Shown: positions 1 to 7,486 of the stretch, one piece after another
Position numbering within the stretch: the first letter of the stretch is position 1
Layout: every line of letters starts with the position of its first letter
Position numbers and translations under genes: made by a program
Source: Gammaproteobacteria bacterium UBA6173
GTDB taxonomy: Bacteria > Pseudomonadota > Gammaproteobacteria > Pseudomonadales > Pseudohongiellaceae
Direction of reading: 5' to 3'
Assembly: GCA_002422225.1 (NCBI GenBank)
Contig: DITX01000017.1
Coordinates: 17,112 to 48,525 of the forward strand
DNA length: 31,414 nucleotides
The notes under the pieces: generated by a model
Told to the model about the DNA's origin: nothing
Seen by the model: the letters and a program-made list of their open reading frames with translations, nothing else
Database searches by the model: none

Positions 1-515
1 AGACAGAAAATCCAGTCAGCGTATTGCCCCAGCGTTGTCCAGGTTTTGGTGCCATTCACAACATAGTGGTCACCGTCGCGCACAGCAGTCGTCTTCAGAG
101 ATGCCAGGTCAGAGCCAGCGTTAGGCTCAGAGTAACCCTGACACCACCAGACATTGCTCTCGAGAATATCCGGCAGGAAACGTTTTTTCTGCTCTTCGTT
201 GCCGTAGCTGTATATGACCGGCGCAACCATCTTGACACCAAATGCCACCGGCTCCATGGCGCCATACAGCCCCATTTCCATGGCAAAGATGTATTTTTGA
301 GTAGGCGTCCAGCCTGTGCCGCCGTATTCTTCCGGCCAATTGGGTGCTACCCAGCCACGTTTATTCAGAATTTTCTGCCAGCGTACAAAGTCGTCCTTCT
401 CCAGACGAATGCCATTGTCAACTTTGTGTTTGATATCCTGCGGAAACTCCGCCTTCAAGAAGTCCTGAACTTCTTTCTGAAACTTCAACTCTTCAGCAGT
501 GAAATCAGCATTCAC
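1..515 (-). CDS. Acyl-CoA dehydrogenase, N-terminal part (runs off the left edge)
   Basis: This is the first 171-172 residues of an FAD-dependent acyl-CoA dehydrogenase, which forms the alpha-beta double bond of acyl-CoA thioesters (fatty acid or related acyl degradation, cytoplasm). The visible protein starts VNADFTAEELKFQKEVQDFL. It then has the N-terminal helical domain with RGWVAPNWPEEYGG and the hallmark of the middle domain, WWCQGYSEPNAGSDLASLKT, followed by a VNGTKTWTT beta-strand motif. The start is taken as GTG at 515 because GGAG lies about 8 bases upstream on the minus strand. The catalytic Glu and the C-terminal domain lie outside the window, so the exact substrate class cannot be given. 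A 16-bp perfect palindrome lies just upstream of the ribosome binding site. The gene diverges from the short-chain dehydrogenase gene, and both could belong to acyl-CoA metabolism. Confidence 0.9.
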   Translation of the reverse strand, partial: MNADFTAEELKFQKEVQDFLKAEFPQDIKHKVDNGIRLEKDDFVRWQKILNKRGWVAPNWPEEYGGTGWTPTQKYIFAMEMGLYGAMEPVAFGVKMVAPVIYSYGNEEQKKRFLPDILESNVWWCQGYSEPNAGSDLASLKTTAVRDGDHYVVNGTKTWTTLGQYADWIFC

Positions 516-531
516 AGAGACTCTCCAAGAT

Positions 532-547
532 TTGATTTTAAAATCAA
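532..547. promoter_or_regulatory. 16-bp perfect palindrome, possible operator in the acyl-CoA dehydrogenase leader
   Basis: TTGATTTTAAAATCAA is identical to its own reverse complement. It lies between the predicted promoter (587-616) and the GGAG ribosome binding site of the acyl-CoA dehydrogenase gene, a position suited to a dimeric repressor or an RNA structure. No regulator is assigned. The rest of the 516-855 gap is AT-rich, and I see no gene in it. Confidence 0.35.
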
Positions 548-586
548 TTAGTTGTAAAACCTGTTGGTATTCGTCAAACGCTATTC

Positions 587-616
587 TGTATAAAATTTAC
601 ACTCAAACATTGCCAA
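587..616 (-). promoter_or_regulatory. Possible sigma-70 promoter of the acyl-CoA dehydrogenase gene
   Basis: On the minus strand TTGGCA (616-611) is followed after 18 bases by TATACA (592-587). This is about 70 bases upstream of the GTG start. The -35 box matches 5 of 6 consensus positions and the -10 box 4 of 6. It is the best candidate I see in this AT-rich gap, but it is inferred only from the consensus. Confidence 0.35.
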
Positions 617-855
617 TAGATCTTAATATAAGCAATTGGCTAAATTGCGTGGAGCCCGACTTTACCACTTTTCCCAGACATTGAAAATGGAAAAGCCGAA
701 CAGTTGTTCTATGATAAATATCAGGTCTGAAACACACATGGACTGGCTAGGCGCGCATGCGCACCGTTATGATCCGATGTCGGTGACTTTGCCAGCGCTT
801 TATGGCAATTTCATACCCAACTCTATCACCTGCAACTTTTAAAGAAGGACTGTTT

Positions 856-1689
856 ATGTCATCACTTTCACCCTTGGATACGTTTGCACCAGAGCTTTTC
901 AAGGGGAAAACTGCCTTGATCACCGGCGGTGGCCGAGGGATAGGCCAAGCCGTGGCAGAAGCCTTTGCCCGCTTGGGCGCCAATGTGGTGATAGCCAGTC
1001 GGCGCGAGGAAAATCTGCTGCCTACCGCCGAAAAAATCCGGACTTACGGAGTGCAATGTCTTGCTGTGCCAATGAACATACGTGAGCCCGGGGATGTGGA
1101 GAATCTGCTTGAAAAGACATGTGAAACCTTTGGGCAGATCGACTTTCTGATCAATAACGCAGGTGGTCAGTTTCCTGCACGTCCCTCAGAGATCAGTGAT
1201 AACGGTTGGCGCGCGGTAGTTGATCTTAATCTGAACGGCACCTGGAACATGTGCAGCCGGGTATCACCCTTAATGGTCAAACAAGGCAGCGGCGCTATTG
1301 TGAATATTGTGCATGTCTATTCATTTAATCGCGGTGCGCCACCTTTTGTGCATTCAGGTGCCGCGCGTGCAGGTGTGGTGAGCATGACGCAATCGCTGTC
1401 TTATTACTTGGCAAGAAACGGTGTCACCATCAATGCGCTTGCGCCCGGTACGATTGATACCCGTGGTGTGCACGAAGAGGAGTTTGCCTCAGCGGAGTAC
1501 GGTGATCTGGCAGAAAGCACCCTGCGAGATGTGCCTGCACATCGCATGGGTACCGCCGAAGAGATGGCGGCAATTACCTTGTTCCTGTGTTCACCCGCAG
1601 CGCGTTACATAAACGGTGCCAGTATTGTGGCTGATGGTGCGCAATTTATGGGTAACTGGGCCCCGATGGTTGACCCGGAAAAGTATTAG
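856..1689 (+). CDS. Short-chain dehydrogenase/reductase of the peroxisomal trans-2-enoyl-CoA reductase (PECR)/2,4-dienoyl-CoA reductase type
   Basis: A 277-aa Rossmann-fold oxidoreductase with NAD(P)-binding motif TGGGRGIG (residues 23-30) and NNAG (100-103). The region that normally carries the YxxxK catalytic pair reads HSGAARAG (166-173), so there is no canonical Tyr and Arg replaces Lys. From memory, the same HSGAARAG stretch occurs in PECR, and dienoyl-CoA reductases also lack the standard YxxxK. This suggests reduction of an enoyl- or dienoyl-CoA rather than a classical alcohol dehydrogenase, which is an inference. The ATG at 856 is chosen because AAGGA lies at a good distance upstream. 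The ORF could be extended in frame to 802, but that start has no ribosome binding site. The gene diverges from an acyl-CoA dehydrogenase and lies 39 bases before uppP in the same direction. Confidence 0.85.
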   Translation: MSSLSPLDTFAPELFKGKTALITGGGRGIGQAVAEAFARLGANVVIASRREENLLPTAEKIRTYGVQCLAVPMNIREPGDVENLLEKTCETFGQIDFLINNAGGQFPARPSEISDNGWRAVVDLNLNGTWNMCSRVSPLMVKQGSGAIVNIVHVYSFNRGAPPFVHSGAARAGVVSMTQSLSYYLARNGVTINALAPGTIDTRGVHEEEFASAEYGDLAESTLRDVPAHRMGTAEEMAAITLFLCSPAARYINGASIVADGAQFMGNWAPMVDPEKY

Positions 1690-1728
1690 TTGATAATGGC
1701 GCGGCATCTAAATCCGAGAGAATATTAA

Positions 1729-2538
1729 ATGGAATGGCTTCAGATCATTGTGCTAGCAGTTGTGCAGGGAGTGACTGAGTTTTTGCCTATTTCCAGTTCT
1801 GCACACCTGATTCTGGTGCCCGTGTTCACGTCTTGGGAAGATCAAGGCCTGGCATTCGATGTCGCCTTACATCTTGGCAGCCTGTCTGCAGTTCTGGTGT
1901 TTTTCAGGCGCGACATACGGGCCATGACTCAAAGCTGGACCCGGTCGTTGTCCACACGTCAACTTGATGCAGACGCCAAACTGGCCTGGGCGGTACTGTT
2001 CGGCACCATTCCCGTTGGTCTGGCAGGTCTGGCCTTTGAAGACATCATCGAGAATGTCTTGCGCTCACCACTGTATCTGGCAGCTGGCATGATGGTGTTT
2101 GGTCTGGCGCTGGGATGGGCTGATTGGAGGCATCGCGGCAACAGAACGGAGCGCGAATTAAACTGGAAGGACGTTTTATTGATTGGTGTTGCACAGGCAA
2201 TTGCATTATTCCCCGGCACCTCACGTTCTGGCATCACCATTACTGCGGCCTTACTGCTTGGGCTCAGCCGGGATGCGGCAGCGCGTTTTTCGTTTCTGCT
2301 GTCTATTCCGGTCATCCTGATTGCCTGCGGCCTGCAGAGTATCGAACTGGTCACCAGTGAATCTGCAGTGGATTGGACAGCAATGGCGGCCGGCGTATTA
2401 GTATCCGGGGTCAGCGCGTATTTATGTATCTATTACTTTCTTGCTTTTATCCAGCGTATTGGTATGCAGCCGTTTGTCATTTACCGAATGGCGCTAGGTG
2501 TACTATTAATTGTCATGTTTAACGACCTTGTGATTTAA
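1729..2538 (+). CDS. uppP: Undecaprenyl-diphosphatase UppP/BacA
   Basis: Integral inner-membrane phosphatase that converts undecaprenyl diphosphate to the monophosphate, recycling the lipid carrier for peptidoglycan and other envelope polymers. Overexpression is linked to bacitracin resistance. The 269-aa length is normal for the family. Signature motifs are present: QGVTEFLPISSSAHL near the N-terminus (Q13, E17, S22-S24, H26) and PGTSRSG around residues 161-168. The rest is a series of hydrophobic helices ending in a short polar tail. GAGAG lies just upstream of the ATG. The gene could be co-transcribed with the preceding dehydrogenase (39-base gap). It is convergent with the DUF4105 gene, with only 8 bases between the two stop codons. 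Confidence 0.95.
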   Translation: MEWLQIIVLAVVQGVTEFLPISSSAHLILVPVFTSWEDQGLAFDVALHLGSLSAVLVFFRRDIRAMTQSWTRSLSTRQLDADAKLAWAVLFGTIPVGLAGLAFEDIIENVLRSPLYLAAGMMVFGLALGWADWRHRGNRTERELNWKDVLLIGVAQAIALFPGTSRSGITITAALLLGLSRDAAARFSFLLSIPVILIACGLQSIELVTSESAVDWTAMAAGVLVSGVSAYLCIYYFLAFIQRIGMQPFVIYRMALGVLLIVMFNDLVI

Positions 2539-2546
2539 AAGCGCTT

Positions 2547-3914
2547 TCAGGTAAAACGCAGTGATCTGACCGGCCGGAGTCCGGCAACCGACACAATCAA
2601 CGCAAACACGATCAGTACTGGTACGGCAAATACCATCAGCGACGTGGTGTCTTGCTCAGTCAATCCGATCAGCCCCATCAGCACATAAACGATGGCGGCG
2701 ACAACATGCAACGCCATGTACAGCATGATCAACTGGTTGCAGCCACGGCTGACTGCCGGCGCTTTACCCATCAAAGTCCAGCGCATCGCCATCATCAAGC
2801 CCAACAAATCAGTGGGCCAGAACAACATCAAATTGATATTGGCGTGCATATCCAGATGCGCCGAGAATAACCAACCCAATACCATGATGCTGCCGTAAAC
2901 ACCGCTAAACAGACAGATGGCGAACGCGATCAGCCCCAACACGCGATAACTCAAGGCCGGCGCGCGCAACGTAAAACCTGGTTGGCTGGAAAACGAAGCA
3001 ATGGATGCCTTGCGTACACTCAAAAATAACAAGATCAGCGGAATCAACAATGCAATGACGGCTAAATACGGGTTTGGCCCATCGGCAGGCGGGGTGAACT
3101 GTGCCAATATTTCACCGTCTGCCAACAAGCCCAGTCGGTTGAGTTGTTGTCTCAAACTGGCAGGTAAAAACATTTGTTCCCATTGCGTCATTTGCCGATC
3201 AATACGACTGTTCATCAGCACGTCCAATGACATGGCAATCAGCGGCAAATTGGCATAGTGCGATTGCACTTCGTCACGGAAGGAGTTTTGAACAAGTGTC
3301 TGGCTGCGAGCTGCCAGCGTTCCGCCCATCGCTTCGTCAAGATAATCGCGGACACGCGTTGTGCAGTTATCAAAAAAATAGTCGTAGTTGTAAACGATGT
3401 TTTCCGGGCGCAGATTCCACGACAGGCGCTGATAAAGCTGAAGCTTTTGCGGATTAGTCAGAGTCAACCGGTCTTGCCAGACTGTGCGGGCCTCGCCCTG
3501 GTATCGAGAAAGCTCCCAATGCGGCGGTGACACACCGAGCTGGTACTCCATAATGCCACGCACAAAATTGGCACCAAAGCGCATAACCCCAACACTGGTG
3601 TCAAATAGTCCCCAGTTAAAAACAATATCGGTACCAGAGTTTTCATCCACCATACGCAAGGCGGTGTGCCCAAAGTTATCCCAGAGGTGGTTACCCACAT
3701 CCACGGTGATCAGGAAAAACTGTAAACGATTCAGATCTGCAGGCACACGAATGCTGGCAGCGTTGTCAATCAGCGGCAAACTTCGATCATTCAAGCTAAC
3801 TGCTGCAGGATTCACAACCTGAGCAAATGCGAATTTGGGTGCCGCAAAACAAACAAGCGTCAGTAATATCAGCAAAAAAAACGCATGGTTGTAGCGCTGC
3901 CGCGGCAATGGCAT
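2547..3914 (-). CDS. DUF4105 (Lnb N-terminal periplasmic domain) membrane protein
   Basis: A 455-aa envelope protein. An N-terminal signal peptide ends at AFA|Q. A periplasmic DUF4105 domain (NlpC/P60-like fold according to family knowledge) contains DNFGHTALR (His about residue 83) and YDYFFDNCTTRVRDYLD (Cys about residue 184), the likely catalytic His/Cys pair. The C-terminal third has about five transmembrane segments. The family is named after the N-terminal part of bifidobacterial lacto-N-biosidase maturation proteins, and the function in Proteobacteria is unknown. An in-frame TTG at 3965 would add 17 polar residues before the signal peptide, so ATG at 3914 (or the adjacent GTG at 3917) is preferred although the ribosome binding site is weak. 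The gene is transcribed alone, convergent with uppP. Confidence 0.8.
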   Translation of the reverse strand: MPLPRQRYNHAFFLLILLTLVCFAAPKFAFAQVVNPAAVSLNDRSLPLIDNAASIRVPADLNRLQFFLITVDVGNHLWDNFGHTALRMVDENSGTDIVFNWGLFDTSVGVMRFGANFVRGIMEYQLGVSPPHWELSRYQGEARTVWQDRLTLTNPQKLQLYQRLSWNLRPENIVYNYDYFFDNCTTRVRDYLDEAMGGTLAARSQTLVQNSFRDEVQSHYANLPLIAMSLDVLMNSRIDRQMTQWEQMFLPASLRQQLNRLGLLADGEILAQFTPPADGPNPYLAVIALLIPLILLFLSVRKASIASFSSQPGFTLRAPALSYRVLGLIAFAICLFSGVYGSIMVLGWLFSAHLDMHANINLMLFWPTDLLGLMMAMRWTLMGKAPAVSRGCNQLIMLYMALHVVAAIVYVLMGLIGLTEQDTTSLMVFAVPVLIVFALIVSVAGLRPVRSLRFT

Positions 3915-4253
3915 CACGTGTGACAAGCCTTTACAGGCTTCATATTTTATATTGGAGGAAGTCAATGATCTGCGAAGCTTCTTGTAAAGTTTTTATAGTG
4001 CAATGTGCGCTGAAGTTTTTGTGATCGGTGAAACCGAGTTCTACAATCCAGTCACAACCTGATTATGAAGACAGTTGTGCGACCGATACGTTCCTGAAGA
4101 GCGTGGTCGCCGCCAAAAACAGCGCCATCATATCAAAGAAAGTTCCCTGATCAAGTATTCAGTCAGCTGTCCTGCGTCGGCCGCCTTGCTGACTCGGTAT
4201 TCAATGCCTATGATAACCGCCTTGATCAGTTTATCCCCTTGGAGAAAGCAGCC

Positions 4254-5807
4254 ATGAACGGTGCCAGAGCGCTTATCGAAACACTCGCCAATTGTGGCGT
4301 TGAATTATGTCTGGCTAATCCGGGCACCTCAGAAATGCATTTGGTGCAGGCGCTGGATCAAGTACCCAAAATGCGCAGCGTACTGGCTCTGTTTGAAGGC
4401 GTCTGCACCGGCGCCGCTGACGGATATGGCCGCATGACCGGCAAACCCGCAGCTACCCTGTTGCATCTTGGACCTGGTCTCGCCAACGGCATTGCAAATT
4501 TGCACAATGCGCGCAAGGCTGGCACGCCTATTATCAACCTAGTGGGCAATCACCCGCAGTTTCATATGGGATACGATGCGCCGCTCACATCCGACATTGA
4601 CACACTGGCTCGCAATTTTTCCTGTTGGATAAAATCCTGCAGTACAGCAGACACCCTCGCTCAGGACGGCGCTGAAGCGTATACCGCTACTTTACGTGCC
4701 ACACCGGGTTCCCAAGGTCAAATATCGACCTTGATTCTGGGAGCCGATGCAGCATGGGGAGACTCGCCCGGCCCGGCAAATCGCAATGGCATTCCTCAGC
4801 GCGCGTTGGTCGATGACCAGAACGTCAGGCAGGTAGCCGAGATCCTGGCTTCCGGCGAAAAATGTGTGATGATTTTGGAACACGACGGCGTGCGCACTGA
4901 ATCACTGGAACAGGCCGGTAAAATTGCTGCTAACACAGGCTGTCGTATTATGTCCGGCACCTTTCCCGGGCGTGTTGACGGTGGCGCAGGCATGATTGAT
5001 GTTGAACGTATGCCCTATTTCCCCGAGCATATTCTGGCGTCTTTCGCCGACGTTCAGCATTTGATTCTGGTTGGCGCGCAGATACCCGCCAGCTTTTTTG
5101 CGTACCGCACAACGCCCAGCAGACTGGTACCGGAAGGCTGTCAGGTTCATACGCTGGCGCGTATCGAAGAAAATGCGCTGGATGCCCTGCAGCAACTCGC
5201 AGATCGTGTTGGAGCAAAAGACGCTGTTGCACAACGCTTTGCCCGCGCAGAGATGGGTTTGCCAAGTGGCGAAATGAACACCCGCAATATGATTCAGGCA
5301 ATTGCAGCGACCCTGCCAGAGCATGTCATCATCGCAACCGACTCTGGTCTTGGTAACGCTGCTCAACCCGCCTGCCAGACTGCTGCCCCTCATAGCTGGC
5401 TCAGTCTGACCGGAGGCTCCATTGGCCAGGGCAGTCCGGTATCAACGGGAGCGGCATTGGCATGCCCGCAGCGCAGAGTGCTGGCTTTGTTGGGTGATGG
5501 CGGAGCAGCCTACACCATTCAAAGTTTGTGGACGCAGGCGCGTGAACAATTGAATGTCACCACGGTGATATTTGCCAACCGCAAATACAATATCTTGAAC
5601 ATCGAGTACGGCAGACTGGGTGTGACCGACGTTGGCCCGATTGCTGCCAGCCTGTTTGATATAGGCAATCCAGATATCAACTGGGCGATGCTGGCCAATA
5701 GCATGGGGGTGCCATCCGCAACCGCCCGTACGGCAGACGAACTGTGCGCACTGTTAACGCGAAGTTACCAGCAACCAGGCCCATTCCTGATTCAGGCGAT
5801 GTGCTGA
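4254..5807 (+). CDS. Thiamine-diphosphate-dependent enzyme, acetolactate synthase large subunit/benzoylformate decarboxylase-like
   Basis: A 517-aa cytoplasmic ThDP enzyme. The Pyr domain has the activating glutamate in ALFEGVCTGAADGYGRMTG (E48). The central domain follows, and the PP domain carries the ThDP/metal motif GDGG (414-417) with Asn at 442, i.e. GDG-X25-N. It is shorter than biosynthetic acetolactate synthases (about 560-590 aa), and no regulatory small-subunit gene is nearby. A catabolic 2-keto-acid decarboxylase or carboligase is therefore as likely as acetolactate formation, and the substrate is unknown. ATG 4254 is chosen because GGAG (4241-4244) lies 9 bases upstream; an in-frame TTG at 4239 has no such site. 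Downstream are a small membrane protein and an amidohydrolase on the same strand. Confidence 0.8.
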   Translation: MNGARALIETLANCGVELCLANPGTSEMHLVQALDQVPKMRSVLALFEGVCTGAADGYGRMTGKPAATLLHLGPGLANGIANLHNARKAGTPIINLVGNHPQFHMGYDAPLTSDIDTLARNFSCWIKSCSTADTLAQDGAEAYTATLRATPGSQGQISTLILGADAAWGDSPGPANRNGIPQRALVDDQNVRQVAEILASGEKCVMILEHDGVRTESLEQAGKIAANTGCRIMSGTFPGRVDGGAGMIDVERMPYFPEHILASFADVQHLILVGAQIPASFFAYRTTPSRLVPEGCQVHTLARIEENALDALQQLADRVGAKDAVAQRFARAEMGLPSGEMNTRNMIQAIAATLPEHVIIATDSGLGNAAQPACQTAAPHSWLSLTGGSIGQGSPVSTGAALACPQRRVLALLGDGGAAYTIQSLWTQAREQLNVTTVIFANRKYNILNIEYGRLGVTDVGPIAASLFDIGNPDINWAMLANSMGVPSATARTADELCALLTRSYQQPGPFLIQAMC

Positions 5808-5830
5808 GCGATAAAGTTTTAGCTAAAAAA

Positions 5831-5857
5831 TGTGCCAAATGACCAATCTTTGGCACA
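5831..5857. promoter_or_regulatory. 9-bp perfect inverted repeat, candidate enhancer-binding site (or a minus-strand terminator)
   Basis: TGTGCCAAA (5831-5839) and TTTGGCACA (5849-5857) are separated by 9 bases. The centre lies about 100 bp upstream of the -12 element of the sigma-54-type promoter at 5930-5945, the usual distance for a bacterial enhancer-binding protein. Alternatively, the stem followed by a run of six T on the minus strand has the form of a terminator for leftward transcripts, but no leftward gene ends here. Confidence 0.45.
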
Positions 5858-5913
5858 GGCTTAAAAATATCGGCGCAGATCAACCTTGCAAAAAGACCTT
5901 ACGCCTTGTTTTT

Positions 5914-5926
5914 TATGAATTATTTA
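5914..5926. promoter_or_regulatory. IHF-like site between the inverted repeat and the sigma-54 promoter
   Basis: TATGAATTATTTA matches the IHF consensus WATCAR-N4-TTR with one mismatch (G for C). It lies in an AT-rich stretch between the putative enhancer site and the promoter, where IHF bending would be expected. The site is predicted from sequence alone and AT-rich DNA gives many chance matches. Confidence 0.3.
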
Positions 5927-5929
5927 TGT

Positions 5930-5945
5930 TGGCACGGTTCTCGCT
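5930..5945 (+). promoter_or_regulatory. Sigma-54 (RpoN) type promoter for the small membrane protein gene
   Basis: TGGCACG (5930-5936), four bases, then TCGCT (5941-5945). Against the consensus TGGCACG-N4-TTGCW there is a single mismatch, and the key GG (5931-5932) and GC (5943-5944) doublets are exactly 10 bases apart. The predicted transcription start is near 5956, about 80 bases before the ATG at 6036. A weaker overlapping sigma-70 reading exists (TTGGCA 5929-5934, 16 bases, TACAAT 5951-5956). Confidence 0.55.
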
Positions 5946-5950
5946 TAGAT

Positions 5951-5985
5951 TACAATGACCCTGCTTATAACGCCTTGTCATTGTA
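5951..5985. promoter_or_regulatory. 9-bp inverted repeat at the predicted transcription start
   Basis: TACAATGAC (5951-5959) and GTCATTGTA (5977-5985) are perfect inverted arms, 17 bases apart. They cover the predicted start of the sigma-54 transcript. The repeat could be an operator or a 5'-leader hairpin; which one cannot be told from the sequence. Confidence 0.35.
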
Positions 5986-6035
5986 CTTAAAAAACGCCGT
6001 TTTCCGGCACGTCAGACCGGTTGGAGCCTAATGAT

Positions 6036-6311
6036 ATGAATATCATCAAAAATATTTGCACACTGATCGTTTTTGTCGCCTTGTTTATATTGGCACTACC
6101 CTTGATTGGTGCGGGCCTTGGTTTGATGGTGCTGTTTGGCGCGGTGTTTATATGGTTACTGCCCATTCTGCTGATCCTGAACTCTGACAAAACGACGGGT
6201 GGAGAGAAAGCTGCCTGGATACTCGCGATCATTTTCCTGTCATGGTTCGCGTGGATTTTTTATTTCCTGCTGGCCCCGATCAAACCACGACGTGACTACT
6301 GGTACGAGTAA
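6036..6311 (+). CDS. Small three-helix membrane protein, possibly PLDc_N-like
   Basis: A 91-aa hydrophobic protein. Two hydrophobic segments (about residues 5-25 and 28-47) are followed by a polar turn NSDKTTGGEKAAW and a third segment ILAIIFLSWFAWIFYFLL, ending in a basic/aromatic tail PRRDYWYE. The last half resembles the short phospholipase D-nuclease N-terminal domain (PLDc_N) found in small membrane proteins and in cardiolipin synthases, but there is no catalytic HKD motif. The function is unknown; envelope stress is a guess from the promoter type. ATG 6036 is preceded by GGAG at 6023-6026, 9 bases away. The gene has its own sigma-54-type promoter, which is unusual for such a small protein and recalls (without homology shown) the phage-shock psp genes. 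Confidence 0.65.
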   Translation: MNIIKNICTLIVFVALFILALPLIGAGLGLMVLFGAVFIWLLPILLILNSDKTTGGEKAAWILAIIFLSWFAWIFYFLLAPIKPRRDYWYE

Positions 6312-6439
6312 TTCAGGCCTACGCATCTTACTCTGCGGACAGTTTATTGATCCTACGCAAAGACACCGCCACTCTTGGATGCAGCACCAGGGTGGCTGAT
6401 GTAGCATGGTGATTGATGATCACTGACAGAGCAGGCAAT

Positions 6440-7486
6440 ATGAATCAGCACACTGCAACATGTGTTCCGGGTAGCGATGAATGGCTGAATCAGGTCACCG
6501 AAAGCATCATTGAACCCGAACGGCGCATTATTGATCCCCACCACCACCTGTGGCGTAAACGCTTTAACCGTGATTACCTGCTGGACGAGTATTTTGCCGA
6601 TACCAATAGCGGCCACAATATCGAACAAACCGTGTTTATTGAGTGTCATGCCTTTTATAACAAAGAGGCTCCCGAGCATCTGCAATCATTGGGCGAAACG
6701 CGCGCAATCGCTGAAATAGCGGCCGCCTGTCGCAGTTACACTGACCAATCCACTATCAATGGCATTATCGCCAACGTGAATCTGTGCCTGGGCGAGCAAC
6801 CGGATTTATTAAAATCTGTCATACAGCAACACCAGGCAATCGCAGGCACTCTGCTCAAAGGCATCCGCCACTCGGGCGCGCGCGACGCCAGACCTGAAGA
6901 TTTATTATTACCGGGACGCGCACCACCGTATCTGTATGGAAGAGAAGACTTTCGCAAGGGGCTGCGCATCCTGGGAGAGCTGGGTTTGGTTTATGACACC
7001 TGGCATTACCATCACCAGAATGTTGATTTCTGTGATCTTGCAGAAGCTGTCCCTGAAACAACACTGATTCTTGATCATTTCGGCACACCCTTGGGTGTTG
7101 GTGTTTACAAAGGCGCCCGCGACGCCATTTTTGCGCAGTGGAAAGAGGATATTAAACGTCTGTCACGTTGCCCCAATGTGTATGCAAAACTGGGCGGACT
7201 GGCGATGCCTGACAATGGTTTCGGTTGGGATCGTCGTGACAGGCCAGCTGATTCTGATGAATTGGTGCGCTGGCAAAAAAAATATTACCTGCACACCATT
7301 GAGTGTTTTGGGCCACAGCGCTGCATGTTTGAAAGCAATTTTCCGGTCGATCGACTCTCGATCAGTTATCCCGTGTTGTGGAATGCCTTCAAAAAATTAG
7401 TGGCTGACTTTAGTGAAAGTGATAAACATGCGCTGTTTTATGCGACAGCAGCGCATGTCTATCGACTTACGACTCCCGGCGTTTGA
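6440..7486 (+). CDS. Metal-dependent amidohydrolase (amidohydrolase 2 family)
   Basis: A 348-aa TIM-barrel hydrolase of the PF04909 type, a family that hydrolyses lactones or decarboxylates ring compounds (2-pyrone-4,6-dicarboxylate hydrolase, ACMSD and relatives). Metal ligands are visible: the HxH motif in IDPHHHLW (H34, H36), His in LDHFGTPLG (H213) and the late Asp in FESNFPVDR (D304). The substrate is unknown. ATG 6440 is chosen; in-frame starts at 6413 (TTG) and 6416 (ATG) are possible, and none has a strong ribosome binding site. The gene lies downstream of the ThDP enzyme and the small membrane protein, and a shared catabolic pathway with the ThDP enzyme is possible but unproven. Its 3' end overlaps the convergent thioesterase gene by 20 bases. 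Confidence 0.8.
   Translation: MNQHTATCVPGSDEWLNQVTESIIEPERRIIDPHHHLWRKRFNRDYLLDEYFADTNSGHNIEQTVFIECHAFYNKEAPEHLQSLGETRAIAEIAAACRSYTDQSTINGIIANVNLCLGEQPDLLKSVIQQHQAIAGTLLKGIRHSGARDARPEDLLLPGRAPPYLYGREDFRKGLRILGELGLVYDTWHYHHQNVDFCDLAEAVPETTLILDHFGTPLGVGVYKGARDAIFAQWKEDIKRLSRCPNVYAKLGGLAMPDNGFGWDRRDRPADSDELVRWQKKYYLHTIECFGPQRCMFESNFPVDRLSISYPVLWNAFKKLVADFSESDKHALFYATAAHVYRLTTPGV

Noticed and set aside
24..551. 175-aa ORF on the plus strand
   Set aside because: It is the antisense shadow of the acyl-CoA dehydrogenase gene, which has clear family motifs on the minus strand.
681..715. TTGAAA and TATGAT as a promoter for the short-chain dehydrogenase gene
   Set aside because: The spacing is 23 bases, too wide for a sigma-70 promoter.
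4075..4257. 60-aa ORF before the ThDP enzyme
   Set aside because: No ribosome binding site or family feature, and it overlaps the real start of the ThDP enzyme gene.
5831..5857. Inverted repeat as terminator of the ThDP enzyme gene
   Set aside because: On the plus strand no T-run follows it. A T-run exists only on the minus strand, where no gene ends, so an activator site is preferred.
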